A stretch of DNA of 64,000 nucleotides from Pezicula radicicola (Eukaryota > Ascomycota > Leotiomycetes > Helotiales > Dermateaceae). The notes beneath the pieces were generated by a model, which saw nothing but the letters and a program-made list of their open reading frames with translations, had not been told where the DNA came from and ran no database searches. The position numbers were made by a program, and so were the translations under genes. The stretch lies in contig PDUO01000010.1 in the NCBI GenBank assembly GCA_003008705.1, forward strand, positions 868,001 to 932,000, read 5' to 3'. This document shows positions 11,555 through 23,269 of this stretch, one piece after another. Every line of letters starts with the position of its first letter. The first letter of the stretch is position 1.

Positions 11555-13210
11555 ATGCGCAACATCGCTCAACTCAGCTTCGGGATCATAGCTGTAGCTT
11601 TATGCTCGGCTCTATCCATGCCTGCTTCGCCAGCGCATGTCGTTGATAGCGCCCTTCCCACGATTACAGAATCCTCAAGTCTGATTAAGGATACCATAAA
11701 TGGAGGTCCCGCACAAATTCCTCTTTTTGCATGTCCAGAGTTCGTGGGGCTTCCTTTAGAAGCTTGCTCTTTAGGCAGCTGTGGAGGCGAATCGGCTCAA
11801 TACCCAGGGCACTGCAACAACTTTAACCCATCAAACTGGCGGTGTCAATGTAAGTCTTGAAATAAATCCACTTTCAGTAACTGCTAACAGTTACTTTACA
11901 GGTGCACCAGATGCTCCCATCAGTATGGCACCCGTCACGAGTGTTGTGGAAGTGACTTTATCTGGGGAGACAGCAACTGGAACCTTCGAGTTGGAGACCC
12001 TCACGCAATTTACAACACTGAGGCAAAGTATCACAGTTACAGAGACTGTTACTGATACTGCATCCGGTGGCACTGGGTTAGAAACAGCTGCAGCTGTTGT
12101 ATTTGCCGGTGGAGTGGCTTGGTTTCTTGCAGGTGAGAGACTTGACTAGCTGCCGACTATTCAAAGCCCTTCACTGACATCCATCAAAAGATATTTCGGG
12201 ATCCGCAGCAGCTATTTCTGCTATAGAACCACCAACGAAGGCAGATAATCACGATGATGATCAGAGCTGTGCCAACCCCAAAAACCAATGTTCTGACTGT
12301 GGGGGTGACCAGAATAGAGTTTGTACAAGTGGTAAAGACACAGGTTGTAAGTTGAAACTGCCCCAGTCAGCGATCTCTATGATAGCATTGCTAATGCGAT
12401 GGGATTTAGGTGCATGCAATACAGAAACGTGCCCCACTGGGGACGATCAACCTTCTTGTAGTGACAATGCTTGCACTGGAAAGGATGGTAAGTGTACCAC
12501 GGGCGATAATCAGAACTGTGAATGTAAAGAACAGCCTGAATGCCCAACTGGAATTCAAACTCTACACTGCTCTAAGTGCGGGGGTCAAGATGTTAATGGG
12601 AAATGCATTGGGGTTGGTACTCCAATAATTGATAGTAACTAGGATGCTAACACAACCAACAGCTACAGGAATACAACTACTTATGGAAGGGCTGTGATTG
12701 TATTGCGGTTCAAGGCCAAATGCCCTATACACCCGACACGATCGCAAATATGCGAGCAGCTCAACTCCTCATCCAAAACCTTCCCCCGCCACCAAGTCCC
12801 ATCTCATCATCGACAGCATCCGCGTCTTCAACATCTACTCCTTGGTGCCTTCATGGCGCTAGTCCTCAAGGAAGTCGCTTACCACAGGGTTATTGTCAAT
12901 GTGGAGATAATTACGCTACTACATATTCAGAAGCGAAGTCAACCACTTCTCCATATAATGCTTGCCCGTAAGTATAGCTTTCTATCAGTTAAATAGACTA
13001 AGTAATCAGTCTACAAAATTTAACACTTCTAGGTATACTGCGCCGCCTCCTGAAGGTACGGTCATTTGGACTACACCTGGAGTAACTACAACCAATGCAC
13101 CAGCACCTCCTACAACGACCACTCCCCCTCCAGCACCATCTACTACATCGAAGACCACAACTTGTGACCCTTACTGGTGTGGTGCACCCTTTTGTGGTAC
13201 TTGCCCCTAA
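11555..13210 (+). CDS. Secreted cysteine-rich protein of unknown function
   Basis: Predicted protein of 455 aa. Exons are 11555-11849, 11902-12132, 12191-12346, 12410-12612, 12663-12967 and 13033-13210; phases close to the final TAA. It starts with a signal peptide (QLSFGIIAVALCSALSMPAS). A first Cys block contains CPEFVG...CSLGSCGG...CNNF...WRCQC. A Thr-rich stretch and a hydrophobic segment (TAAAVVFAGGVAWFLA) follow. Then comes a dense Cys region with two CxxCGG modules (CSDCGG and CSKCGG) and repeated TGxD/TGKD turns. After that come WKGCDC, a Pro/Ser linker, GYCQCGDN, a Pro/Thr-rich tract and a Cys-Tyr-Trp end (CDPYWCGAPFCGTCP). I do not recognise the family. Layout and cysteines suggest a secreted cell-wall or effector-like protein. 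The exon 4/5 junction is the weakest point. AATAAA follows 48 bp after the stop. Confidence 0.68.
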
Positions 13211-13257
13211 GTGAGGAGAACGTGTTATGAGGGTTTTCCCCCAATTCAACAAATATG

Positions 13258-13263
13258 AATAAA
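13258..13263 (+). terminator. Possible polyadenylation signal
   Basis: AATAAA 48 bp after the stop codon of the Cys-rich gene, in an A-rich stretch. Fungal poly(A) signals are degenerate, so this is only suggestive. Confidence 0.35.
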
Positions 13264-15493
13264 ATAAATGTATGAAAGCAATGTGTTACGGGGGATAAAA
13301 TTGATGATTAATTTGACATGGCGTTATGGTTTAATTTTTCATTCACAGCAGAGTATAGATCCAATTATAGTAATTCATATTACAGTATCTCCATAATGTT
13401 CCCAATTAGTGAATGAATACTACTAATAAGTATTCTTATTAAACTCTCCTAAGATCATGAGTAGAGCTATAGTCCAACAACAAGATTCTAAACTACTGCG
13501 AACTAACTAGAACCCCAAGTTGCATAAGTAGTAAATCCAGTATCTTGTAATACTTCAAAATGATTCTGTTAAGCGAGGGTAAGGTATTCTATTGCAAAAG
13601 TAAGCAACCTATATGAAGAGAACTCGCTATAGAACTACTAATGATAATCAACTCCATTAATTCTTCTACAAACTAGGCCCTTCAACAAATCCTCAGACAC
13701 AGAGGATATGCCATGCTCTATCTGCAGTCCCCTAGCAACACTAGATTGTATGCTACCGAGTTAAAGGTCAGCAAGGGTACCATTGGGCACTCACGAAATC
13801 TAAACATACAGAATATAGGAGTACAATGTAAATTATAACTTCACCATTGCGTTACAAGTACACCTTCAGCAACATAGCGCTGCGTAACAATATGGTGAAC
13901 TAAGTAGAATAAGTAGTTAACAAAAACTCACAATTGTGTTTTCCTAACAGCATTCTCCTCAACTACTCTAGGGAATATAAGACATACAAGGACAAGCCAA
14001 GCACTATCTTTATTGTTAAGACTAAGCCGCTCACCTATATCTCCTCATATTTAAAGACACGAAAAAGTCAATCTTTGAGACTCATGTTAAACATTTACCA
14101 CACAAGATCAAATAATTCATCGTCTTAAACCAACCATGACAACACGAAAAATAGTGGCACGGTCGCAATTCGCTTCAAATATAACGTAAGACTACTCAGT
14201 TCGATTCTGTTCTGCCGATTTAACTGCGACCAAGTTGACCAATTCGGTCGCGTAGCCAACTCGTGGTCAACTCGTCGGAACAGCTTTTTGCTTCTCATCA
14301 ATTCTCTGCTTGGCGTACCATGATCAGTATAGGGGTCATCATGATCCTCAATTAGAACTGAATTAGTATAGGCAAATCCAATACCTTTGTAAATACATTG
14401 CCGCTCTCGTCAATGACGGTCTTGGACACGAATAACTAAACCTTCTAAAAAGAAGATACCGTACAGATCATACGTGACTCACGCTCAGAAACCTGACATT
14501 CAGACAATCTCAGTCTCCTCGCCGCTTTCCGTGACCTCCGAACGAGCCAATGAAAAACCAGCACACAGGAAATCCTCCAATTAAGCTGTCTCTCCGGATA
14601 CAGTCGTACAAGTCGCTTAAACTCATGAATCCTTTGACGAACCGTGCTGACTCACTCAAGTCAGGTGAGATATCCAAATGACGGGTTACTCGAGGTAAGT
14701 GAGTTACTCTCCATATTCTTGAGCGCTCTTGTGCCTATGGTGGCATAGGTAGTCAGGGGTGAGTTAGTTTTTCTCGAGAAATTGAGTGAGTTACTGAAAG
14801 TAAGTGAGTTACTCAAGATAAGTGTTCATTTTTGCTCGAACCAGTTCTGCTCTGTTTGACCGTCTTGCAATTGTGGACTGTACAACCCTAGTTGAAGCCA
14901 ATTCGTAAGCGTAGTTGCAATTGAGAGTGAATGCCAGTGATCTGAAGCTTCAACGACAGGTGGATGGAGTCGACTTGTGACAAGTGCTGAAACGTACAGA
15001 AAGGAAAGGAAGGGAAAGGAAATTGCAAAACAGGAAATATTCTGGAAGTACCTACCCTACCTACCTCCTGATCATGAAAATGTTTTTGAGAGAGGGAACT
15101 ACCTGGACCTACAACAGTAACTGTACAAGAAGCATCCTCTCGCTGCTTTTGGTCTCAGCTATAATGGACCAATAAGAAGGCTGCACTCTGAAGCGGCACT
15201 GGTGAGTCCAGCTCTCATGATTCACGCGGGGAAGGCTTATCGATGACTCCGATAAAGGTGGAAGCTCCGTCAACGTCAACATTCATAAAGCACAACTGGT
15301 GCGACCTCTTGCGCAGAATTAAACAAATCATTGAATAACGTCGACCTTGGACCTTGACCTCTGTGACTGCTTTCTTCATCCTATTGAACTTGCGATTGAT
15401 CCATCATTTTCACTGAATCAAATCCAACTATTTTATTATTCACAGTACACCGCAGTACTGTATTCCGGGCCAGAACAATTTCTCTCGTAGTAG
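13264..15493. other. Intergenic region, about 2.2 kb, with degenerate GTGAGTTACT repeats
   Basis: The left half (to about 14130) is AT-rich without coding frames. The right half has several copies of a GTGAGTTACT core (14698-14707, 14788-14797, 14807-14816 and variants), related to the 18-bp repeats at 48-49 kb. A short inverted repeat (AGTTGACC/GGTCAACT) lies near 14234-14275. No gene recognised. Confidence 0.5.
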
Positions 15494-17466
15494 ATGGCGA
15501 CGAACAAGGGAAAGCAGCGACACGAGCGGCGGAAAGGAGAATCTGTAAGTATATCCTCTTATGCTTGCGACCCAGGAACTGATCCCTTTTAGGCATTGAG
15601 CGAATTTGCCGACGAGATCGAGAAAGCCCAATCACTGCGCTATGCCGCCCCAGCACCTGCAAAGCCAGAGGAGCATGACGAGCTCGAAAGCTTACTGGAG
15701 GGGATGGATCTCGCAGACACGAAGCCCCAAGTACGATTAAGGGATCTATTGCTCGGACAGGACAACGAGACTCGGGACAAACTAGTTACTGAGTTAGAGA
15801 ATCGAATTGACGCTGGCCATGGCGAGACAATATTTGAACTTGGGTACGAGGCGACTGGTGTTTCGATGGCCCTAACAAAGGAAGAATGGACAACAGCTTT
15901 GGCGAGATTAAAGCAAGCGGCCACTAAATTGGATGCTGATTGCCAAATGTTGCTCACGCAGAACGTCGGTGGCGAACATGAAGCCGAGTCAACAGCGGGA
16001 AAGGAGGATGGTGCTTGCAATGGCAAGATACTCATACGGCAGAACCCCAAGTCTGTTGAAGAAGTTATTGAGACTCGAATTGCAGTAGTTGGCAACGTCG
16101 ATGCTGGTAAGAGTACTATGCTAGGCGTCTTAGTAAAAGGCGGCCTAGATGATGGACGTGGTAAAGCACGAGTCAACCTCTTCCGACACAAGCACGAGAT
16201 TGAAAGTGGACGAACAAGTTCTGTTGGAATGGAGATCATGGGATTCGATACCATGGGAAAGGTTGTCGCATCTGATGTTGCTGGACGAAAACTATCCTGG
16301 GAGGAAATCGGCAAGAGAAGTGCTAAAGTTATCTCTTTTACCGATCTGGCAGGCCATGAGCGCTATTTACGCACCACGGTCTTTGGCCTATTGTCATCCA
16401 GTCCGAATTACTGTCTCTTAATGGTTGCAGCTAATAATGGACTAATTGGAATGAGTAAAGAGCATTTAGGCGTTGCGATGCTTTTGAATGTTCCCGTTAT
16501 GGTAGTCATTACCAAAATCGATATCTGTCCGCCACAGATTCTGGAGCAGACTATTCAGCAGATCACAAGAATCCTCAAGAGTCCTGGAGCAAAGAAAATC
16601 CCAATCTTTATCAAGAATCGAGAGGAGTGCATTACCACTGCCACTCAATTCGTCAGCAAGCGGATCTGTCCTGTCTTCCAAGTCTCAAACGTCACAGGAG
16701 AGAGTTTGGATCTGGTGAGAGAGTTCTTAAACATTCTTCCTCACCACGGCCACTACAACACTGAGGCTCCTTTTGAATTCCATGTCAACGACACCTTCTC
16801 GGTTCCATTCGTTGGCACTGTTGTCTCTGGAATAGTCCGAAGTGGTGTGATCCATGCTGGGGACAATGTCCTCATTGGCCCCGACTCGCTGGGAAACTTC
16901 ACACAGACGGCTATTAAGTCCATTGAGCGAAAACGAATATCTGTTCCTGGCACTTCAGCGGGCCAGTCTGCCTCATTTGCCTTGAAGAAGGTTCGCCGAA
17001 AGGATGTCCGAAAAGGCATGGTAGTTCTTCCAAAGCTGGAAAACGTTACGCCGAAGGTGTATAGAGAGTTCGTGGCTGAGGGTAAGTCGAATCTTGATTA
17101 TTCCACCCGTGGTAAATCTTTCTGACCACGCTAGTCCATATTCTGAGCCATGCTACAACCATCAAGCCTAAATACCAAGCTATGCTCCATGTAGGTCCAG
17201 TATCTCAAACCTGTGCTATCATCGATATCGACCAAGAATTCATCCGTTCTGGAGACAGAGCGACGGTTGCTTTCCGGTTCGTTCAGAGACCAGAGTACCT
17301 ATCCCCAGGTGATCGAATATTGTTCCGTGAAGGTCGAACCAAAGGCCTTGGTATTGTCAAATCCGTTGGCTATGATGAGAAGAACCCCTTGAGACCGAAG
17401 GTGGCAAAGGAAGGAAATGGCGAGACACAAGAACAGGGAAAAGTACCTGAGAAAAAGGCTTCTTGA
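15494..17466 (+). CDS. GTPBP1/GTPBP2-like translational GTPase
   Basis: Protein of 623 aa. Exons are 15494-15544, 15593-17081 and 17135-17466. The short first exon encodes a basic start (MATNKGKQRHERRKGES). The GTPase domain has the P-loop GNVDAGKS (184-191), G3 motif DLAGHE (268-273) and G4 motif TKID (about 324-327). EF-Tu-like beta-barrel domains II and III follow (FVGTVVSGIVRSGVI..., MLHVGPVSQTCAIIDI..., FRFVQRPEYLSPGDRILFREG). HERYL and the domain order are those of GTPBP1/2, GTPases linked to mRNA surveillance and rescue of stalled ribosomes in animals. Fungal members are little studied. Length fits the family. A cytosolic role on ribosomes or mRNA is inferred from homology only. Confidence 0.9.
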
Positions 17467-18003
17467 TGGAACGGTCGGCGGATGCATAGGTACATACATA
17501 TACATGATTTTGGACTTGCTTGGCGTTGGAGCATCGGGATTGCATTGGACTACCCGGCAAGGTTGAGCGAGCGTTGTCCATTTTTTGCAAAAAAAAAAAT
17601 TGCATTTTGGTAGTGGAGTTGCAAGAGAGTTGAAGACTGCTTTGTATCGTAAATTGGAACCAATTAAATACCAACCTAGACCTTTAATCCAGAGTATATA
17701 CCCTTAAGTGTTCCAAGTTTTGTTCAATACTTGCACAGCAATTCGGTGCCCAAAGCTGAGGTGAGAGGTGTTGGGGAATCATCGCATTTTCCTTCAGCAT
17801 AACCAAGTAATATCTGCCGCCACGCACAATTCTCTGCTCACTGATAATTCCCTTCAGTGGCTTCTTATAGAGTTGGTATCCGTTACGAAGACTCTATCTG
17901 CCCTCTTGCGCCGTCCGTCCTAAACCTGCAATTCATCATCATCATCCACTCATCTCCTAATTTTATTTTCGGATCGGATCCTCGATTCGTAATATTCGCA
18001 ACC
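17467..18003. other. Intergenic region between convergent genes
   Basis: 3' regions of the GTPase (plus) and LSM3 (minus). Contains an A11 run at about 17589. No coding feature. Confidence 0.5.
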
Positions 18004-18589
18004 TCATGATGGTGGTTGTGGAGAAATGAGAACTACACTGTCACCTTCAGAGGGAAAACAAGTCAGCCACATGCACTCATCCAGCAAAGAAAGAAGAGCT
18101 CGCCGAAAATCTGAAAATATAAAGGGAAAATAGAACTTTACCTCTGACAAACAGCATCTCGGATTTCTTGCTTATGGTCTATTATGAAGAAGTATCAGTC
18201 AGTAAGAAGCGAAATAAGGAATTTGCGGCAGTCGCGCAGATGCATCTTCAGCTTTAGACTCCACCAGTGAACAAACTAACCTTGATTACTTCTTCTTCCT
18301 CGTCTTCCTCATCTACAACGTATACAGTCTCTTCCACATCTCCTAGAACTAGATTGCAATGACTGTCGTACGCCTGTTACATTGTCAGCTTTGCGCTGCG
18401 CCAAGTATGTAGGAGAAGGTAGGCGAAGGAGGGGGAGGGGAAGAGGGGAGGAAGGAGACGAACATGTAATCTGCCCTTTAATTCGCGATCTCCGCGTAGT
18501 TTTACGAAGACTATTTCGTCGAGACAGAGACGGACGAGGTCGAGGGGCTCGGATGCTGGAGCTGATGCTCCTTCGTCTACATCGGCCAT
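18004..18589 (-). CDS. LSM3: U6 snRNA-associated Sm-like protein LSm3
   Basis: Protein of 98 aa from four exons: 18589-18464, 18373-18281, 18178-18142 and 18044-18004. The spliced protein carries both Sm motifs: Sm1 is [20 protein letters not shown]...[19 protein letters not shown] (given in parts), and Sm2 is [14 protein letters not shown]. This is a full-length LSm3, a subunit of the Lsm2-8 ring on U6 snRNA (splicing) and of the Lsm1-7 ring (5'-3' mRNA decay). It has three introns in under 100 codons. The last two exons (37 and 41 nt) are too short for simple ORF calling and were found from the Sm2 motif. An acidic DEEDEEEE loop separates the two motifs, as is common in LSm3. Confidence 0.95.
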
Positions 18590-19083
18590 TGGTGTTTGCG
18601 GGGGTGGTTTTCGTAGGTGTGGGTTAAGGGAGGCTGCGAGGGAGGGGGTTTGGATTTGGTGGTTGAGTAAGGTGGTGGACGGATGTTGTGAATTTTTGGG
18701 TGGGTGATAGAGGGACGGTGGAGAATATGATAGAGTAGGGAGGTGGGTTTTGTTTGGGGCCCAAGAGTGGTTGAGTGACGACTTTATCTTGCTTATTTTG
18801 GATTACTTATTTGGTTTGAAAAATTCTTAAGGTACCCTCAAGTAAAATTTGACTTCATTCAAATAATTTATTTTGCCCTACCTAATACAAGCACTAGAAG
18901 TACAGCATAGAGCTTGTGTGCTAGTGCCAAGTATCACTTTAAGCGCCGTATACGTATCATGGCCCCTCGAAATTTAGCGTGGGTCAAAAAGCTTTGATGT
19001 TGATGACCCCAGATTTCAGCAGTCCGAGATTCAACCCCATACTCGCCCGTATCATACCAACATGAGGCGACGCGATATATATC
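18590..19083. other. Divergent promoter region between LSM3 and the PPR-like gene
   Basis: About 490 bp. The LSM3-proximal part is G-rich on the plus strand (pyrimidine-rich leader on the LSM3 strand). No other gene seen. Confidence 0.5.
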
Positions 19084-21237
19084 ATGAGCACGTTCCTTCG
19101 TCGTTTTGAGGCAATTGAGTCTCGAATAGCCTATCAATTATGTCCTCGAGGTACCACGGGTCGATTGCATGTTCTGCGTCTGCGGAGACATTTTCAGAAT
19201 GGTCGTATGTCACAACAGGCGACGTCTACGGTTCAAGACCATGATCGGGAAAGTGAAGGCGCATTTACAATCGACCAAACTCCTACATCCGGTCCAGAAC
19301 ATGGAGAGCAGAGTGGCGAGGAGACGAGTTCCGAACTGCACCCCACGAAACCACACATAAAGGAATTCACCAAGGAACTCCTCATTGCTCGAGCAAGAGC
19401 GGAAAGGGGAAAAGAGAAGTATTTCGGTGAAGGTCGGGCATTTGTAAGACGTTGGCTTATGGAAAACCCATCTGTGCTTCCAGCAACCGGCCACGGTGAT
19501 GCTCTCAGGGGACCTGGATTTCCATCACATAAAATCACGAATGATCTTTCTGATCTAAACAAAGCTCTGCGAACGGGCAATCCACATTCTATCCTCAGCT
19601 CTTTCATGCAGCTTATTCACTTCGATGCCGGCGGTTATTTTAATACCGAAGCACTGCGTTCCATTCCTCCAGCTACTTTCTCCGAAATTTTGCAATGTTT
19701 AGATCCCAGAAATTTTGTTGGAAATCGGTATACGACGCTACATCAAGATATGAATCCTAGGGAGCACAATTTCCTAAACCTCCCACCAGTTGATTACTAC
19801 CGTTTTCGGGCTCTCTTTATATCTCAAATATCTGGCATTATTACTGCACGCAACAGGTGTGCTCCTCTATCAATAGCTGACCACAAGTTCCTTCTTGGGT
19901 GTGCTAGAGCAACAGCAAATCGCGAACTAGCTGCTACAGTCTGGCAGATTATGAAGGATAGACGTGTACAACCGGATCTCGAATGCTATAACCATTACCT
20001 CTGTGCGCTATGCTGGTCGGACAACATGCACATATTCCACAAATCCCATCTCAGGGTCATTTCCCGGGAAACAGAGCCACGATCTCGGGAACTACCACCT
20101 CGTGTTTTAAGGGGAGGACACCGAGTTGGACGCGATGGGATAAAGGCTCAAGCCACGGAGATTTTTGGAGACATGGCCAGGAAAGGCATATCTGGCAACG
20201 AAGAGACCTTCTGTTTGCTGATGACGGCTTTGGCCCGCGAAGGAGATATTCCTGGAGTGGAAATGCTTCTCAAAAGGGTGTGGGGTATAGATGTTGGGGC
20301 AATCGGGTCTGCGAATCAAGATGGCCGAAAGTCACGGCTACAGCCACTCAAAACTTACAATACTGACTCGCCTTTTTATCCTTCCGGGCGCCTTTTGTAT
20401 ACTCTGGCTCATGTCTATGGGATCAATAACGCAATACCCACAGCTTTAAGCGTTATTGATTACGTATCACAACAATTCTCATTGACAATTGCCCTCGGAG
20501 TATGGAAGGAGTTATTACGATGGACGTACGTCTTATCAGTGACTCCGTGGTTCAGGTCGAAGAGACCGGCTAAAGAGGGTTGGCTAACAGGCCAACTACC
20601 ATTTGAGTCCATGAGAAGTCTCTGGGCGATCATGGTTTCTGAGCCGTACAATATCAAGCCTACAATGGCAATGTATGACCTTATGATAAGAAACTTCATC
20701 ACTAGCGGGAGTATCGGCAAAGCTAGGGGACTTATGGAGGAAGCTCGAAAGCTTCACAAGACAGCCATACAAGAGCACACTTCCTGCAAGCTTCTTTTTG
20801 CGCAATGCATCAATCAAAAGGGAAGCCCACAGGAACGGTTCCGCCTCAGTAGAGATGTCCAGTTCACAAAACTCCGATGGCGACGTAGCGTTCTCTATAT
20901 CCGGAAATGGGTGTCCATGCTTACCAAATCAATGAATCGGGAGATCACCAACCATAACAGTTATGCTCTACCAGACGTTATAAGAGAATGGTCGTCCTTC
21001 CTTCCACACAGAATTCAGTATGACATCGACCGCCAGTTTGTTCTCATCAAGACACAGAACATGAGGGTCGCCAGGGCTCGAAAAGCACAGTTCAAAAGGC
21101 TGACCTTGGGGTCCCCTATCAGCCGACGGTTGCGGGGACGGATGGCTCAGGCGTTACGGGCGCGATCCAAGTTACAGCGGGGTAATGAGCAGTTAATACT
21201 GGATGGTGACTCACAGCCTTTTGCGGCCGAATTTTAG
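19084..21237 (+). CDS. Large PPR-like protein, probably mitochondrial
   Basis: Intronless protein of 717 aa. The N-terminus (MSTFLRRFEAIESRIAYQLC, then further Arg-rich sequence RLHVLRLRRHFQ) looks like a mitochondrial presequence. The middle has helical-repeat features of pentatricopeptide proteins: ATVWQIMKDRRVQPDLECYNHYL, ATEIFGDMARKGISGNEETFCLLMTAL and KPTMAMYDLMIRNFITSGSIGKARGLMEEA (each broken here for length). These have the usual V/N-T-Y-N-x-L spacing and a 'dxxgv.pd' turn. The C-terminus is very basic and may bind RNA. Such fungal proteins act in mitochondrial mRNA processing or translation. Which transcript this one serves cannot be told. Methionine at 19084 is the first in frame after the promoter; a later start at 19207 would remove the presequence. 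Confidence 0.72.
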   Translation: MSTFLRRFEAIESRIAYQLCPRGTTGRLHVLRLRRHFQNGRMSQQATSTVQDHDRESEGAFTIDQTPTSGPEHGEQSGEETSSELHPTKPHIKEFTKELLIARARAERGKEKYFGEGRAFVRRWLMENPSVLPATGHGDALRGPGFPSHKITNDLSDLNKALRTGNPHSILSSFMQLIHFDAGGYFNTEALRSIPPATFSEILQCLDPRNFVGNRYTTLHQDMNPREHNFLNLPPVDYYRFRALFISQISGIITARNRCAPLSIADHKFLLGCARATANRELAATVWQIMKDRRVQPDLECYNHYLCALCWSDNMHIFHKSHLRVISRETEPRSRELPPRVLRGGHRVGRDGIKAQATEIFGDMARKGISGNEETFCLLMTALAREGDIPGVEMLLKRVWGIDVGAIGSANQDGRKSRLQPLKTYNTDSPFYPSGRLLYTLAHVYGINNAIPTALSVIDYVSQQFSLTIALGVWKELLRWTYVLSVTPWFRSKRPAKEGWLTGQLPFESMRSLWAIMVSEPYNIKPTMAMYDLMIRNFITSGSIGKARGLMEEARKLHKTAIQEHTSCKLLFAQCINQKGSPQERFRLSRDVQFTKLRWRRSVLYIRKWVSMLTKSMNREITNHNSYALPDVIREWSSFLPHRIQYDIDRQFVLIKTQNMRVARARKAQFKRLTLGSPISRRLRGRMAQALRARSKLQRGNEQLILDGDSQPFAAEF

Positions 21238-22058
21238 TGAATACGGAGCGAACTACGGTCCCTGAGCGGGTTAGCGCTTCGAGGTGCAAAGATATGACTT
21301 GTTACTGAGCAGAGTTGCTGTATTTATGCGGAGCTTTCCATGCTGTAATATGCCTACTGTATTAAAAGGCTGAGGGGTGGATGAGGACTGTATATAGGGA
21401 TACGAGAAGGAGTTGAAACCTGCTATACTTAGTGACTGTAGAATGTAGATAGTACGCAGGAGCAAATGCCTACTGAGAACAATTAGATGGCTACTATGGA
21501 TCAATTGTCAGTTATTCAACTTCAACAAAGGTTCGGGTTCAAACTCAAGTTCTGATACTCCTTACATCGCTTATTTATCACTGTCGCTTGTCTTGACATC
21601 TCAAAGGTCACTCAAGCTGGATTGTGTGTTGATTTGTGGCGCAAGGTTCGGTAGCTATATTTATGCACGCACGAAGTGAAGGACCTGCATTAGCGTTGAT
21701 CTATGGCGCGCTCTCCCGCATGTGCTCCAGTAAGCATCGGGAACCAGACTATTTACGTGAAAGATTTCCTTCCACCTTGTACCCCTTTCCTTTAAACAAT
21801 ACCTTTTATTATATCTCATTCCCAACTCTAACTCACTTAATGAAAACCTAGGATCACTCAATCTCAATATTCATTTCTTCAACCCCGCTTATTACAACTC
21901 AACACACCAACTCACGAGTCACAACCGTATCTCACCATCTCGTCACTCCTAGCTACCAAGTCCCTAACTCACTCTCTCACATACAGTCTCAAAATCTCAC
22001 CCCATCACATCTCCAAGCATTTACAATACCTCTATATATAAAGAGAAGAAGAAAAAAA
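21238..22058. other. Intergenic region, about 0.8 kb
   Basis: 3' UTR of the PPR-like gene, then the upstream region of the membrane protein gene with CA/CT-rich leader and a TATATATAAAG stretch at about 22033 just before the ATG. No coding feature. Confidence 0.5.
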
Positions 22059-23159
22059 ATGCCACCACAAGATAGTCCCCTCTCAATAACATCCTCCATA
22101 GCCGGGATCCTTACATTCGCCTTCGCAATAGCAGCAGCTATCTATGTACGATTTACATATCTACGGAATGCTGATGCTGAGTATTTTGAGGTGAAGAGTA
22201 GTTTGAGTTGGTTTAAGACGGTATGTTTTTCTCTCACCTTTTTTTTCACTTTAGGGGGAGTTAGGAAGTAACGTGGGAGAGGTTGGGAGAGGTAAAAGGA
22301 AGGGGAGGAGAGATGATTTCTTCTTCTTGTTGATATCTACTTATACATAAAAATAGGAATCAATACAACTCCACGATTTAATTAGATCATTTGATCCTAA
22401 ACTTCAAGATAATCCATCATCTGGACCATCTAGACAAACGGAACTAGAATATCAAATGTATATCTTCATATTAGATCAACTATCTAAACTAGAAGATCGT
22501 CTTCTCGAGCTAGTTACTGAGGCTGAGATTAAAGCTTCTAGTTCAACTGGGGGTAGGAAATGGACTTTGGTACCTGGGAGGGGGTGGGGTTTTGGATGGT
22601 TGGGAGGTTTGGGAAGTTGGTTGGGGGGAGGGGAATCGGGTATTGCTGTTAGTTGGTTGGGTGTTAGAAGTAAGGCTTTGGAATTGGTTAGGAAGAGGGA
22701 GGCTGTTGCTGGGAGGGTACTTTTTGCGTTGATGAGTATGGGTGCTTCGTGAGTGTTTCTTGCTTCTCCCTGTTTACTTTGTTTTCTGGTTTGTTCGTTT
22801 TTAGTCTGCTTTTTTCCTTCTGGTTCTGGTGTTTTCGGAGGAAAAGCAAAATGAGGGCTTGAAATTGTAAGGTAGCTGTGCTAATATCATGATATAGGAG
22901 AGTTAAAGATCAAGAAGCACGTGAGAGGAAGAGGGAGGAAGTACAGAGAGAGATATTGGATAGGTTGGAGATGAGCGTTAATTCTCAACATGAGAAACTG
23001 GATCGTCTTGAGGATCTAGTGTATCGTGTTATGCATAGATCTCGCACCAACCGCCTTTCAGATGATAATGGTGTACAACCACACTCACAAGAGGAAGAGT
23101 ATTTCAATAGTCGGGGGAATCGTCGAGGAAGTGGAACGAAATCACCATTTGCTGATTGA
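22059..23159 (+). CDS. Conserved fungal membrane protein of unknown function
   Basis: Protein of 271 aa. Exons are 22059-22220, 22357-22748 and 22898-23159. One strong N-terminal membrane segment (SIAGILTFAFAIAAAIYVRF, residues about 11-30) is followed by a charged helical region with an acidic start (ESIQLHDLIRSFDPKL). Then come a Gly/Trp-rich patch (GRGWGFGWLGGLGSWLGGG) and a C-terminal coiled-coil-like stretch (KDQEARERKREEVQREIL and DRLEMSVNSQHEKLDRLEDL). The tail is polar. I do not recognise a named domain. It is convergent with the membrane protein gene ending at 23270, only 110 bp away. Clean splicing and phase support a real gene. Confidence 0.75.
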
Positions 23160-23269
23160 AGACAAGCACACCACCACTAGCAATCTCGGACTTATATTTG
23201 CGGCGGACTTGCGGTTTACAGCGAAGGGTCGATTCGAAGTCGTTCGCATTATTTCGTAAGATGGCTGGC

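Noticed and set aside
15640..16314. 224-codon open frame on the minus strand
   Set aside because: Antisense to the GTPase; Ser/Pro-rich shadow of the coding frame.
18950..19060. tRNA-like T-arm sequence (GATTCAACCCC)
   Set aside because: No acceptor, D-arm or anticodon stem can be formed around it.
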